The notes beneath the pieces are model-generated. The model saw only the letters and a list, made by a program, of their open reading frames with translations, had not been told where the DNA came from and did no database searches. Shown one piece after another: positions 12,873-25,863 of a stretch of 64,000 nucleotides of DNA. Source of the stretch: Beta vulgaris subsp. vulgaris. Taxonomy: Eukaryota; Streptophyta; Magnoliopsida; Caryophyllales; Amaranthaceae. The stretch covers positions 47,445,577-47,509,576 of the forward strand of contig NC_079208.1 of assembly GCF_026745355.1 (NCBI RefSeq). Reading direction: 5' to 3'. The position numbers and the translations under genes are program-made. How positions within the stretch are numbered: position 1 is the stretch's first letter; every line of letters starts with the position of its first letter.

Positions 12873-13687
12873 CTGAGCTCGGACGATATTTTATATGACT
12901 ATGAAAAAGTATTTTCACATATTAGGTATGATGAGACAATTTGTATGACATTATATTATTTTTGTGATTTTATCGAAAAAGAAATAATAATATTTTTCAA
13001 TATTTTATTTGGTGTTGGTTACTTAAAATTTAGTTAACATATGAGATGGCTAGTATACCATATCTTGACTTCTTTTTTTTATATTGAGTTATACTATATT
13101 GTATCTTGACTCCATGTTATCATACCAAGCAAATATTATATTGTATTATCGAGTGACTACTATACATATCTTGAATATATTATCATATTGATTGACTATA
13201 ATCCTTCATCTGTTTCTTAAGAGCATCTGAGCATGTACAATGGGGCTCTCAAACTGATTATGCAAATAGCTTTTCAAGGGGAGAGACAATGGAGAGTCAC
13301 CTCTTACCAACAATGGAGGGGTCTTGGTGTGTCTTGGGTGTCTCTCCATGAAGACACTTTACAAAGTAGCTCTTGGGGGAGATATCATCCATAATCCATA
13401 TCCATAATCCATAACCTTTAAAAAGTGCAAATTCTGCTACTATTCTAATCAATAGTGTTATGAGTCAGCTTGAAATTCACTATTCTTAAGCAACCGAACA
13501 TCTCAGCCATCCAATCTTCATCCAATCTCAGCCACCCGATTACTCTCCTCCTTACTTGAGCCATCTCCTTTCTCTCTGACTTTGTGTTTGTATTCCAGCC
13601 GATTCTCTCTCCTCTTTCTCTTTTTTCTCTCACTCTTTAGTCAACTTTTTAGGGTTTGATATTGTGGGAATTTTTAGACATTCATCA

Positions 13688-13915
13688 ATGGCGAAAATTA
13701 GGGATATGGATGAGGATTCAAGGATGTTTTCGCTGAGTATAATTAGGTATTATTTTTATCTCTTCTCCTTCTTTTGGAACTGGCACTCACAATCAATGGC
13801 AAAACTCTGTTTCAGCTGAAGCCGAATAATTCGACGCCAAAAGCCTGCCCGCGGGTGGTGGTCGAGAAGGAGAAGCTTCAACGGCATTGTTTCCCTATCC
13901 ACATGTTACTCCTTT
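13688..13915 (+). pseudogene. Unidentified exon-like gene fragments
   Basis: An ATG at 13688 opens MAKIRDMDEDSRMFSLSIIR, followed by a GTATTA donor-like site. After a pyrimidine tract and CAG (13816) a second stretch reads LKPNNSTPKACPRVVVEKEK and continues a few residues to a stop near 13915. Joining the two at the obvious sites gives an immediate stop, so they are either broken or wrongly paired. I do not recognise the source gene. They abut the ROP fragment and look like part of the same block of captured gene pieces. Confidence 0.35.
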
Positions 13916-14114
13916 AATTTCGCCATCTTTTCTCGTACAATCGGGTTTCAATTTCTTCTTTTACAAGATCGTTCATGTGTAGTTCTAAATTAAACCAATT
14001 TTGATTTTTTTTTGCATTGAATTTAGAGTTTTTTTTGGGTGATTGATTGATCAAGAGGGGAAGAGAGAGAAGGTTGTTTGAATAAATGATCGTTGGAGTT
14101 TTTTTCCGGGAAAA

Positions 14115-14212
14115 ATGAGTGCTTCGAGGTTCATAAAATGTGTTACAGTTGGTGATAGTGTCGTTGGTAAAATTTGCTTGTTGATTTCTTACAACAACAA
14201 TGAGTCTGTGAG
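14115..14212 (+). pseudogene. ROP/RAC small GTPase first-exon fragment
   Basis: The exon reads [20 protein letters not shown] and then [13 protein letters not shown], followed by a consensus GTAAGT donor. Plant ROP GTPases begin [20 protein letters not shown] and continue CLLISYTSN, so this is a ROP start with a damaged P-loop: GDGAVGKT has become GDSVVGKI. The lost Thr/Ser of the loop would prevent Mg-nucleotide binding. After the first 27 residues the match stops, and I find no effector or switch exons downstream. A 5' UTR-like stretch precedes it. The intact donor suggests capture of genomic DNA rather than a processed retrocopy. Confidence 0.85.
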
Positions 14213-15001
14213 GTAAGTTCAACATTAGAATTGAGTTAGTGACATCTAACTGTCATAATGCTGAAAAGAAAGTGTTGTTGTTTGTATAGATTTTGAGAAC
14301 TAATTGCTTACTTCATATTTTATAAGTATATTTGTTATATTTCGATTGTTTATGAAGAGTAATAGATCTGATGTTAGGAATAATTATCGTATTTTGATAA
14401 TTTTTAGTTTGATTGTGTACGAAATCGCAGGATTTGAATGAGGGTTTAAATTCAAAGGATAAACTCTTCATCACTCTACTCTTTTGCTTTCGTTGCTGTA
14501 AGATAGAAATCAACTTCTTAGGTTCCATTTTAATGCTTGAAATTTGTTGAATTTGCTTCAAAAAAAGAAAAAAGGCACCTTAATTTGTGTGTTTTTGCCC
14601 AATCAGAGGCACCATAATTTAACTTGTTTTGTTATTCATGGTATGATTAATTGTGAGCTGTTGTGACAAAAGAATATCTTTACATAGCTTGGACACTTAA
14701 ATTAATACTAAAGTAATCATCATTTTGTGTGATTTTGTATGTTGAAAATCTTATGACGTTGCTATATACTGATTATATCTACATTTGATCTCTTTTCTGA
14801 TCATTGTTTTAATTCTTTTGCTCGAATTATTATTTATTAGGAGTAGAATGTAATCATATATTGAGCAAATTGCTAAGTCTAAGATGAATACATCGGACTA
14901 TAGTTGTTTTTTCCGATGTAGTGATTGTAATCTAAGTTTTTCCCCCTCCTTCCTCCTGCAAACATGATGGTGATAATGAGTATCCTCTTCTCATGTTGCA
15001 G

Positions 15002-15749
15002 TAGGGAATACAACTACAGCCATTGGGAAGGTATCTTCTCATTCCTAAGAAATGCATTGGTCTTGTTCTGCACAAAGAAAATGTTGACTGTTGATTTTCT
15101 ATTAGCAATGCGTCATATTCTGTTCCGGCCAATGTTTTGCATAGTAACTATGGATGTCTTTGGATCTCCTTGGTTCTAAAGATGAGTTTAGTGTTTGTTA
15201 GCTTTTGCATCTATATTATAAATGATGTCCAATAACAATACATCATAATGTGATTCATGTTGAAATTAAACTGCATAAAAGAATCATGTAAAGATACATG
15301 GTTGATAGGTTCTCATCTAATATATTTCTTATTGTAGGGATTTGCTATAAGATCTGCAACTCTGATCTCCTTAGCTTTGTTTGGTGCCTTTGTCGATCAC
15401 GCAACTATTTCAACCGTTGATGTTTTGGCTCCTAAAGATTTCGTCTGTTTGATTGTTAATGCCATGCTTCCTTACTGATTCTCTGCCATGACTATGAAGA
15501 TTATGGGTAGTGCTGCACTTAAGATGGTGAAGGAGGCCCGCAGACAATTCAACACCATCTCGAGTCTGATGGAAGGAACTACCAAGCCTGATTTTGACAC
15601 TTCTGTTAAAATCTATACTGATGCATCTATTAAGGAGATAATGCCACCTGATGCGCTGGTCATGCTCACCCCACTTTTTTTTGGGAATCTTCTTTGGTGT
15701 TGAGATCCTATCTGGTATTCTAGTTGGATCCCTTGTTTCCGGAGTTCAG
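15002..15749 (+). pseudogene. Vacuolar H+-pyrophosphatase (V-PPase) two-exon fragment
   Basis: Exon A is 15002-15030 (GNTTTAIGK) and exon B is 15338-15749. The intron between them has GTATCT and TTGTAG borders. Exon B reads [19 protein letters not shown], then [47 protein letters not shown] and [19 protein letters not shown], ending SGILVGSLVSGVQ at a GT donor. These are consecutive segments of the tonoplast proton-pumping pyrophosphatase. A Trp codon has become TGA at 15476, and one extra base in the T/G run near 15680 shifts the frame. The catalytic PPi-binding region and both protein ends are absent. Retained introns show it is a copied piece of genomic DNA. Confidence 0.9.
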
Positions 15750-18427
15750 GTTATGCTTACTCCTTTTTAGTTGTATCAGTTTACCATCATATAATTACCT
15801 CTATACTTATAGTCAAAATGAGAGTGACACTGGAATCTTTTCTACTCTCTGTTTAACTTGCATATGAACAGTGAAAAATTAGTATATGAATAGTGAAAAA
15901 AAGTTATCGTATGAATAAAAAGGTCAAAGTGTTGCTAATTATTTTGAAAAGGGGAAAGTTATAAATAAAGAGTGGAAAGGACATGTAGAGAACCAATTTA
16001 CGATGTAATGATCTTTGAATAAATGGGTCTAGAATACTATTTTTCAAGTTGGTTTATCTTCCCACATTGTACTAATTGTAGATTGTTGGCTTAATCATGC
16101 GAAATGCATTTTATCCGATCCTAACTAAAATCGACTCGACCAACCCGAAAAAGAGTATTCAATTGACGGTAGACCAAAATACGACTAACCATTTAAATAT
16201 GTCAGGAACCTAAATTATCTGGATTGACCATGTTCCAATTTCGTGTGTGTTAGGTGTGTTTCGAGGTATTTTCATTCACTTTTATAATAGACCATTGTTT
16301 TCTAGCTTAGGTCGAACAAAAGATATTAAACGAAAGATATCAAATGAAAGTTATGTAGATGAGCATCATTTTGATTAAATCTTGGAACTCAAGACTGCCG
16401 CACGATGAAGATTTAATTATATAACGACATACTATATATGTTTGTTTTTCCCACTCAATTAATATGTGTTGTTCTTGTACCATTTCTCTCACTCCAGAAA
16501 ATAGTCAGTTTTTTCTGAATATGTTGACGAAACTTCTCGCAAATGGAGCTTTTTGTTTTAAGTATTCCTCCTTGTTCTGTGGAAGCAACACAATGTCAAA
16601 GATTAGTCCTGCATTATTATGCTATTATAGTGATGCTACTTTATATTAAGAAATGTATATCGTGTCAATAGAACCCTGTAGGAATCAATCATTGCATTGA
16701 TTTTTACAATTAGGCCACTATTAATTTTATAGAAAATAGAATTTTATATTTCCCATATTGACTATAATTAATTATACCATTAGCCAAAAAGATTGTGAAG
16801 GACCCTAAAATGATTATTTTATCGTGCTAATGATTTTGCAGTCTGATAAGTATCTAGAACTTTAAAGGATGAAGGGCAATAAATCAACTTGCATATATAC
16901 TAGCCAATTGCTTATGTTTCTGGTCAAAACTTCATTGGTAATTTGAAGTGGCATTGATATTTGTATTATTTAACCTAATTTAGTTCTTGATATTTTGGTA
17001 TCATCAGTTCTGCATGTCATTGTAGTATGATTTATATTTTATTTCATAAGCTAAGGCGATCCTTTGTTTGGATCAAAGGGAGTACAATCACAGTGATGCT
17101 TAATTTTAAAGATATAAATGACATGCTATATAAAATTTATCTCTGAACCAATCTCTACTACTCTTGTCTGTAATTTGGGTGTGTCCTAACATGTAGCGCA
17201 TCAAATAATCCCCTATTAAGAAATTGAAAAATCTGAATTATAACTTTAATATTGTTTTGTATTATAGGTACTTGAGGGTATGTTAGTGGTCTATTTTAAC
17301 CATCATGAATGTGGTTTTGGAACCATCGAGTTCGGTCATCCAATACCTTCATTTTCCTTTCTTTCTAACAAGAGAGAGGAAAACGGGAAAGAAAAAGGAA
17401 ATGACTATCCTCCAGGTAATATTTATCTTTTTCTTCTTGCCTTCATTTCTTTGCTTCATTTGGATGATGTATTTTTTGAATTTTTGTGGTCCCTTTTTTA
17501 TTTATATAACATTATTGCAATTAGTTGATAAAAAAGAGAAGCATATTTGTATGCCCAAATTAGTTTTCCTCCATATATACCTATCCATAACAATCAAATA
17601 GATTTTATTGCTATCATGTTCATGCTTTAAAAAATATACGATTAGGGATCAATAACTCAATAATGCTAAGTCTAATACAAATCAAATCAAAACCACATTG
17701 TTTTGCTCCTGTTTTTCTGAATCTACCTTCCTTTTTTGATACTTCACTATGCAAATACTAATGTTTACAAAGATTGCTCGGTCATAATAGTAATAGTTAA
17801 TTATTTTAGACTAATTTACTAGGGTATTTGTACAAAGCCATGGTAAAGTTGTCTACGAATCTCATAAAGGTAAACAATTACACTGCAGGAAACTCTCGAT
17901 TTGGAAACCATTAATAATGACTTAGCGCTAAACACATCGTGATGCAAGTAGACCCTGTTACTTCATTCTCAAGGAGACAAATTCTAAGCTGGATTTTGAA
18001 ATCCATTTGGTGGGATTAATTGGCTTGTGATCACTTGTGTCAATCAACGGGTTGCTGATAGGAACACCAATTTGCATGCCACAAATTATTGTGCATTTTA
18101 TTTATTAGATTTTGTGCTTGTACTTGTATTCATATACCTTACCTATCAAAGTGTAAACAAGTAGTCTTTTCTGTCCTTAAACAAGCAGTATAAACTATTT
18201 GTTCGAATTTGAAGCATAAAAATGGGCAAAATTGTACATTGAAATTATCCTCTACAACAATTTATCAAACATGTGGTTCAAACAAATGATTATAGAGGCA
18301 ATTAATTGTACCAACATGACATTTTAGCGTAACACGCACATCTTCCACTATGCATATGAATCATGTTCTCGAGTGAAATTGATATGTTCAAACATCAAAA
18401 ATTTATCTTTGTCAAAGCTTTTTTTTA
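15750..18427. other. AT-rich stretch with no recognised gene
   Basis: No ORF with recognisable similarity and no convincing terminal repeats. Two overlapping short ORFs near 17.3 kb contain no known motif. If the Helitron ending at 19066 starts before the gene fragments, this is its interior. Confidence 0.5.
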
Positions 18428-18642
18428 CTTCATTCGTTTCATAATACTCGATACACTTCTTAATTCACGGACTCTTAGGTAATTTTTGCAGAAGAGAGAG
18501 ATAGAGAGAAAAAATAAAAGGAACCCATGTGAGAGGAGAGAGATAGAGAGAGTTTATTGCCCAAAAAGGAAGTGTAAGTGTAGCAAGTAATGTGAAACTT
18601 CCCACAATGGAAAGTGTAGTGAGTATTATGAAACGGTGGAAG
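18428..18642. mobile_element. Stowaway-like MITE
   Basis: The left end is CTTCATTCGTTTCATAATAC and the reverse complement of the right end is CTTCCACCGTTTCATAATAC. TA is on both sides. 215 bp, with GA-rich sequence inside. Confidence 0.75.
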
Positions 18643-19032
18643 TATAATATGTGTACTTGCGTGGATCTTGTTTGACATGTTCCATTTGAAAATGCTATTT
18701 TGTTGAAATTTGGTATTTTATATATAAGAATTAAAGTTTTTTCTAAATATAATAAGTTTTCATCTTGATAGTCTAAAGAAGATTCACTAGCAAAAACGAG
18801 TAATAACATGGGGAGAATATGGCTATAGAGTGAAAAATGTGAAGGGAAATGAAATTTTCTTGGTTGAAACTAAAAGTAGCAATATATATTACTAAAAAAA
18901 AAAAAATTGAGGTTAATTACTCTTAGACAAAAGAATGTGCTTCTCATGTCCACAATCTTTATGATAACAAGAAATAATTGCAGGCCAGTTGATCGACATT
19001 TTGTGCCCATCTAGCTACTCCAAAGTCCAAAG

Positions 19033-19066
19033 CATGCACGCGTGTAGCGCGCAGGCAAACCACTAG
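19033..19066 (+). mobile_element. Helitron 3' terminus
   Basis: The sequence has the classic 3' end. A GC-rich hairpin, TGCACGC-GTGTA-GCGCGCA (one mismatch in a 7-bp stem), is followed 10 bases later by CTAG and then T, the conserved CTRR|T end. The element therefore lies to the left on the plus strand. I could not identify its 5' TC end, so its length is unknown. If it starts before 13.6 kb it carries the ROP and V-PPase fragments. Confidence 0.75.
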
Positions 19067-19829
19067 TTTGGGTTAAAAGTAGAAATGGTCCTCCAATGTG
19101 TTGGACCTACATACTATTACAATTTTTTGAACTCATGTCTATCCTTGCAACTATTTAATGATCTTTTTTATAAGAATGAAGATGGTAATAATTGCTATCC
19201 CAACAACTATAATTTTTCTTTATCTATAAAATGAGCCTTGATATATTCCATACACAAAATCTACTATCTTTTTATAATTTATGAAATTAAATATTAGCAT
19301 TCAAAATGAATACTTTTAAAAAAAAATCCACATTACATAAATTATGAAGAAGATATTTTTTTTGTAATTATATTTAATTTACATGAATAGCTTTGATCAT
19401 AATATGAAATGAGCTTCATTTATTGATATGGGGACCACCAAACAATGAAAATTCTAGTAGAGAGCTCCTTAAAGAGTTTTATTGTTCTTGGGTGTTTTTA
19501 GATATAGTTCTTCAGAGTAGCTTGAAGAGAGGGAATATATAAGAGATAGTGGAAAGCTAGTTGGAGAGTCATGTAACATTGTACATGCTCTATAGTAAGT
19601 GCAACATAGAGAAAGTGGCGGAAGACCAAAGAATATAGAGAGAAATAAAGTTGGGACCACAATAAGGTAGAGTAATTCAAGTGATGAAACAAAAAGGTTG
19701 TGGTCCCCTTTTGCTTTTTGTTGGCATATTACAATAATATTGAACTTTTCATACCATTTTGAGCTTAGTTGCACTTATTGTAACTACTAAATAAGGAAAG
19801 TGTTGCACTTATTAAGAAACGGGCGTAGG

Positions 19830-20215
19830 TTTAGAACTTATTTTTAATTAATTTTAGTTTAGTTCAGTTAATTTCAGTTCAATTAATTTAATTTCAATTC
19901 AGTTAATTTAATTACAGTTCAATTAATTTAATTTAGTTTAAGTTCCATTAATTTAATTTCAGTTCGTTTTAGTTTAATCTTATCTAATGTTTTAATTATT
20001 ATATTTGTTTTCAATATGACTATTAATATTTTTATTATTATTTATATTATAATTATAATAACAATTTTTTTATATTTCTATTGTCATTATTTATTGTTAT
20101 TATTATTACTATTATTACTATTATTATTACTTTTACTATCTATTATTATTTTAGAAAATTAAATATACAATTTAGTTCAGTTAATTTCATTTCATCCAAA
20201 ATAAGTTCAAAAGAA
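19830..20215. repeat. Low-complexity AGTTCAATTAATTT repeats
   Basis: Irregular repeats of AGTTCAGTTAATTTAATTTC and related words grade into TTATTA runs. The flanks carry loosely inverted AGAACTTATTTT and AAAATAAGTTCAAAAG words, which suggests an old MITE with repeat expansion. The rest of 19.07-21.44 kb shows no gene. Confidence 0.6.
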
Positions 20216-22311
20216 CAAGGTCGTAGTATTAAATCATGATTGTACCATATAATAATCAAATATCTAGTATTATATCTTTGTATCTTTATAATAACTTATC
20301 AAATCAAATTACTAGCGTATCATAAGCTTGATTTGGCTCCCTTAATGAAAATTCCAACTCATGACCTCCTCGCCAAGTCAGGGGCATTTGGAGAAGTTTT
20401 TCCTTACCAATACTCCTACTTCCAAGTGCTCGAACCATTACATCGGACCCTGTGCTAGGGAGGCCCAATTAAAATTACAAAAATGTCATGGTATTGGACA
20501 AATTGTCCCATACCTATTTTTTTAAGGTAAGATGTAGGAGGCTCACTTGAGGGGTATAAGGGGAATTATTCAAACGAGTCCCGTGAGATTTGATTCATTA
20601 GCCTCAAGGATACGAGTTAGGGAATGATGTCACTCCTCCACCACCTCAACCTCTGTCCCATACCTAATATGCACTGATCATTGCTGATATGGTTACATTG
20701 TGTCTACTACTTTAGTCATTATATTTTAGTGGTAGATTATTTGTTTTTAGTTGGTTAAGGCTATTGTTTTTTTATTAGAAAAGATAATTAGCCCAAATAC
20801 CAACCTCTACTAGACTGCTAGCCTGCATGGCACATCAGCTAAGAGCCTGGGTACAAGGCTAAACAACCCAAAAGACAATAGGTCTGAACGCCCACCGCCA
20901 CAACATGATTAATCCCCAACATATTGTCGGCAAGGCCATTCCTGAATACTATTAGGCATAGAGGAAGATTCAAAAAATGGGCCCCTAACGCGCGAAAGAT
21001 TAACGGAAATGCGCATTATACAAATTTCTAGTAGATATTTTTCATTAAATTATACAAAAAATCTTAAAAAGTATTTAAACATAGTACCATTTCATACTTT
21101 TTTTTCTCTCATCAAACTTTTACTTTGATCTTGAGTTGTTTTTTTTTTTTTTTTTGTAAATGATTGGGAAAAAAACATTTTGTCGGAAAATCAACATAAC
21201 TTGAGAACCCATGACCCTTTTGTTCTAACATTTCTATGGCTATTAGTTGCTGTTCTATGGATCTTAGCTATTCTTCTATGGAAATTATCAATAAAATCAA
21301 CCCAATCTCGTCCCAATCTTTGAACTAATAAATCCCTACAAATTACTCCTTCATCACCTAACTAATCAAAATCAAAATAAACTAACTAAAACAATAATAA
21401 ACTTGTCAATTTGTTATTACCCAACACCTAAAATTTGAAACTCTCACTAGTGAAAAAAACGCAAGGACTGCGATCAAAACAGTCCTAAGGGCTACGTTTT
21501 TGGCCAGCAACCCTTCACTTAAGATGAAGGGCTACAATGTTGGGCCTAAAATGCAACTCTTCTTTGTACAAAGGGTTGCAATTTTGACCATAAGTACGAC
21601 CCTTTTGACCCAAAAAAAAGATTTTTTTGTATTTTTTTACTTCTAAATATATCAAGAAATTTACAACATAAACTTGTAATATTGAAAAGTAGAGAACATC
21701 ACGTTGGAATAAACTGCAAATAATATATCAAGAAATTAATTACAATCGAAAAAAACGCAAAAAATTCCTAGATGAACAGTCACAAACGCTTAACAAATAA
21801 AATTACAAAAAAATGATGGTGTTTGCAAATAATTCCTAGATTTGGATGTGTGGTGGTGTTCATTGTGTGCACGCGAGGAGAGATTCTGAATTCTGGCGAC
21901 GTCGAAGAAGATTCTGGCAACGTTTCGTTGATTTCGGTTGTTGTGTTGTTCCTCGCCCCCATCAAACACGAAGCAAACACGATGAAATCAAACGCGCAAA
22001 CCCTAGAATCCTTCACCGCTTCTCTCTCTCCTCCTTTCCTCATCTTCTCCTTCTTCTCGTCACGCGCAAACCCAAGAACCCTAAAAATTAATTAGCAACA
22101 ACATTTTTAATGAAATTTCGTTGATTTGCAGAGTAAAGAGCTCAAGCAAGAGCAGAAAGACCAATCGTCGAATCGTCAAATTCACGAGATGATCTCAATC
22201 ATCGAATTCACGACCATAAAGGATGATGTTTTTTGGTAATTAAGATTATATTAAGCCCAAAAAAACACACATTACACCTACAGGTTTATGAGGACTCCTC
22301 AAAACCCAGCT

Positions 22312-25300
22312 CAGCTACTGGACAGGCCCAGAGCACTTCAATGCTTCAAACCAAAATCTATCAACATCTCTTACTTTGGGACTCATAATCTGTGCAATCC
22401 TATGCTTGATAATGAATTTAAGCTCCTTGATGGTGTGTTCAATAGTGCTGATTACACTTTTCGAATAGGCTCTATTTCTATTCGCCAAATCAAACACCAT
22501 AGCAGCCATAGTAGCCACACATACCTGCCTCTTGAATTTAGGGCCACTGTATCGTCCCCTTATCCATCTGCTCATCTGAAGAAGATTCTTCCAATTCCAG
22601 GGAATCCCCAACCACCTCATTACATCAGTCATACATCTTCTACTAAATTCACAAGCAAAAAAGAGATGATCTCTCAGGGTGATTCTGTCATAGCAGGCAT
22701 TTGTCAGAATCACTTATATGAATTTGCTGCATCCTCACTCTGGTTTTCAATCTGTTGTGGATAGCAAGCCAGTATATGAACCTGTGCTTAGGAAGGTTGT
22801 ACCTGTTCCATACACAACTGGTCCATTGGTGGGTGATAGTAGAATTAGTAATGTTCTGATAATACTTTTTGATACTGAAGGGAGTATTTGCCATCCATTG
22901 ATCACTAGAAAGCTTCACACTAAGAACATTCTTAGCTTTACAAATGCTTTTCCAAGTCCAACTAGCATGAGAGGGAGCTTCATAGGACCCCCAGTTGGCA
23001 TCCTTTATATAAATGCAATTCACCCATTTCACCCAGAGATTATCCTTCTTCTGGGCAATATTCCAAGCAAGCTTACATATGGCCACAATATTCCAGTTCA
23101 TTATATCCCTGAAGCCAAACCCACCAGCCTTTTTGTTTTTGCAAAGATCATCCCAGGCAACAGCTCCAAGTTTGCTATCATTGAATGTGCCAGTCCACAA
23201 GAAACATCTGCAAATGTTGTTGACCTCCTTTAAAACACACCTAGGGAGGATGAACAATTGCCCCCAATAAACATGAATACTCATGAGGACACTATTAATG
23301 AGCTAACATCTAGCAGCAAAGGACAAGTGCCTTGTGCTCCAAGTTTTAATTCTACTCACCATTTTGCTTATTAGCAACTGACAGTCTTTACTCTTCAATT
23401 TTGTGGTGGAAATTGACACTCCCAAGTATCTAAAAGGTAGAGATCCCCTGTTAAAACCACATACATCCACACCCTTTAGATGTCAAGATCTACCATACCA
23501 GCAAAATACACCTCTGATTTATGTTTATTTACCTCAAGGCCTGAAGCATTTGAAAACATCTGAAAGCCTTGGAGTATAGTATATATGGACCTGAAATCAC
23601 CATTGCAGAACAGCATAAGATCATCTGCAAAGCAAAGGTGTGTGAGTTCCAGCTCCTTGCAGTGAACATGATACTTGAAACCTTCCTGTTCATGAACAAA
23701 GCATAGAATCCTTACTAAATATTCCATTCCAAGGGCAAATAACAAGGAGGACATGGAATCCCCTTGTCTAAGACCCCTCTGAGCTCCAAAAAAACCAGTC
23801 AAGGACCCATTTAACATGAGAGAAAAGGTTGGAGTAGTGACACAAATCATTATCAAGTCCACAAATGAACTTGGGCACCCAATCCCTTCTAACATCTGTT
23901 TAATAAAAGCCCAACTCACTGTATCATAGGCTTTTTTTAAATCTATCTTCATCTTACAACTTAGCCTAGAGGACTTCCTATTATACAATTTAACAAGATC
24001 TTGACAAATAAGCACATTATGCAAGATGCTTCTACCAGCAACAAATGCACCTTGACTTCCAAAAACAATATCAGGCCTAATCCTGTTTAGTTTTTCACTC
24101 AACATCTTAGTAATACATTTGTAGATGGTATTACAACAAGCAATAGGGCGAAAATCAGCAACACTCTCAGGGCAATTGATTTTAGGTATCAAAGTTAGAG
24201 TGGTTATATTTATCACTCTTAACAGTTTACCTGTCCTGAAGAAATCTAGGATAGCATCTGTGACTTCACTTCCCACAATATCCCAGCAATGTTAAAAAAA
24301 CTTACTATTGAAGCCATCTGCTCCTGGTGCCTTATCATCAGGGATGCTGAACATCACCCTTTTCACATCTTCTCTAGAGAACTCCTCATTAAGCAATGTG
24401 AGCTTCAGATAATAGCTTCCCTTTGTTCACAAGCAGAGGAAGAACAACCTGCTTATGTTCTTTACAAGAAAAGAGGTCTTTGTAATAGGTTAAAAAAGCC
24501 TGCTCTACTTGTCTATGATTGGAACACCACTCTCCATTCAGCCCTTGAATAGCATTCACTCTATTATAAATGTCCGCGTTTCAAAGCTTGATAAAAAAAA
24601 ACCTTGGTATTCTCATCCCCATACCTAAGCCATGTAACCTTAATTAGACTTCTGCATAAGGAACAATTGCTGATCTTTTTTAGTACTAGTCAACTTCTCC
24701 TGAGCTAACTTTTCCCTTGTAGCCAAAATACTATTACCCACATCATTGTGCATCTCATCCCGAGCCTCCATTAATTATTGTCTAGCTTTAATCAAGTTAA
24801 CCTCCACATCTCCAAATCCCTCCATGTTCATCTTTTTCAACTCCACTTTAACACCTTTAAGCCTCTGCATCACTCTGTACATGGCACACCCAACTATAGG
24901 CTGCAATCAAACCTGGGCAACTATATCATTGAGACCTTGATGATTGCACCACCTATTCATGAAACGAAATGGTTTCTTTTGCTGTATATCAGGGTAGACT
25001 CTTAAAGCCATTGGTATATGGTCATAGTTCCCTTCAGGCATGAAAGACACTTCTGCTTGAATATAAGTATCAATCCATTCCTGATTTGCAAGGACTCTAT
25101 CAATCCTTGAATAAACCCTCTGCTGTCCTTCTTGTTTATTGTTCCAGGTGAAGTTTCATCCTGAAGCCTTCACATCAACCAAACTACAAAACCTAATGCA
25201 CTCCAACATGGGCTTGATTTCAGATAATCTCACCATAGATCCCACTCTGTCTTCTACATTGCTAAGAGCATTGAAATCTCCTAGAAGAACCCAAGGACTA

Positions 25301-25679
25301 GCAAGAATCCTATGTATACTCCTAAGTCCATACCACAATCCCATTCTACTGTTAGCATCATTGAACCCATACACAAAAGTACACCCAAACTCCACCCCAT
25401 TCTTAGGTTTAACCATACAGTGAATAAGCTGACTATCAACCTGTATGACATTTACAATAAAAGCTATAGGACACCAACCAACTACAATTCTTCCATTATC
25501 ATGACAATGCAAATTATGGGTGAAACACCAACCTGGGCAGAGATTTAAGTAAACCTTACCTAAGTTATGAGGCTTCACCCTTGTTTCTAAGAGGCTAAAC
25601 AGCTTAACATTATGATTAGAAATAAAATTCCTCACCTCAATTTGTTTTTACTATTTAGACCTCTTATGTTCCAAGCCAT
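22312..25679 (-). pseudogene. LINE ORF2: endonuclease plus reverse transcriptase
   Basis: It starts MAWNIRGLNSKNKL at 25679, then shifts frame after about 15 codons. The EEP-type endonuclease follows (25635-25156), with FSLLETRVK and LLGDFNALSNVEDR as its catalytic landmarks. The reverse transcriptase lies at 24276-23476: ADFRPIACCNTIYKCITKML, AFVAGRSILHNVLICQDLV, KIDLKKAYDTVSWAFIKQML, RGLRQGDSMSSLLFALGMEY and the catalytic CFADDLMLF box. Downstream (23284-22315) is the zinc-binding RVT region (AGGFGFRDIMNWNIVAICKL, WLAIHNRLKTRVRM). Several frameshifts and stops, especially at 25150-24280, make it inactive. Confidence 0.85.
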
Positions 25680-25863
25680 AGTATTATCCATTAGGAGAGG
25701 GTTCCCCCCTCTGTCCCTAACTCTTGTTGCTATCTCCACCTTCATACTGGTTAGACTGACTGCCCTCCAGACCCTCAGTACCTGCCACTGAAACTACATC
25801 TTGCTTTGTGACTTCACAGCCTTTATCCTCCAAATCGACCTCCAAAATTCCATTCTCCATCTC

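Noticed and set aside
21823..22095. Overlapping plus-strand ORFs of 81-90 residues
   Set aside because: They sit inside the CACTA element, have no known motif, and are contradicted by similar-length ORFs in the other frames.
22718..23233. 171-residue plus-strand ORF
   Set aside because: Antisense shadow of the LINE ORF2 zinc-binding region.
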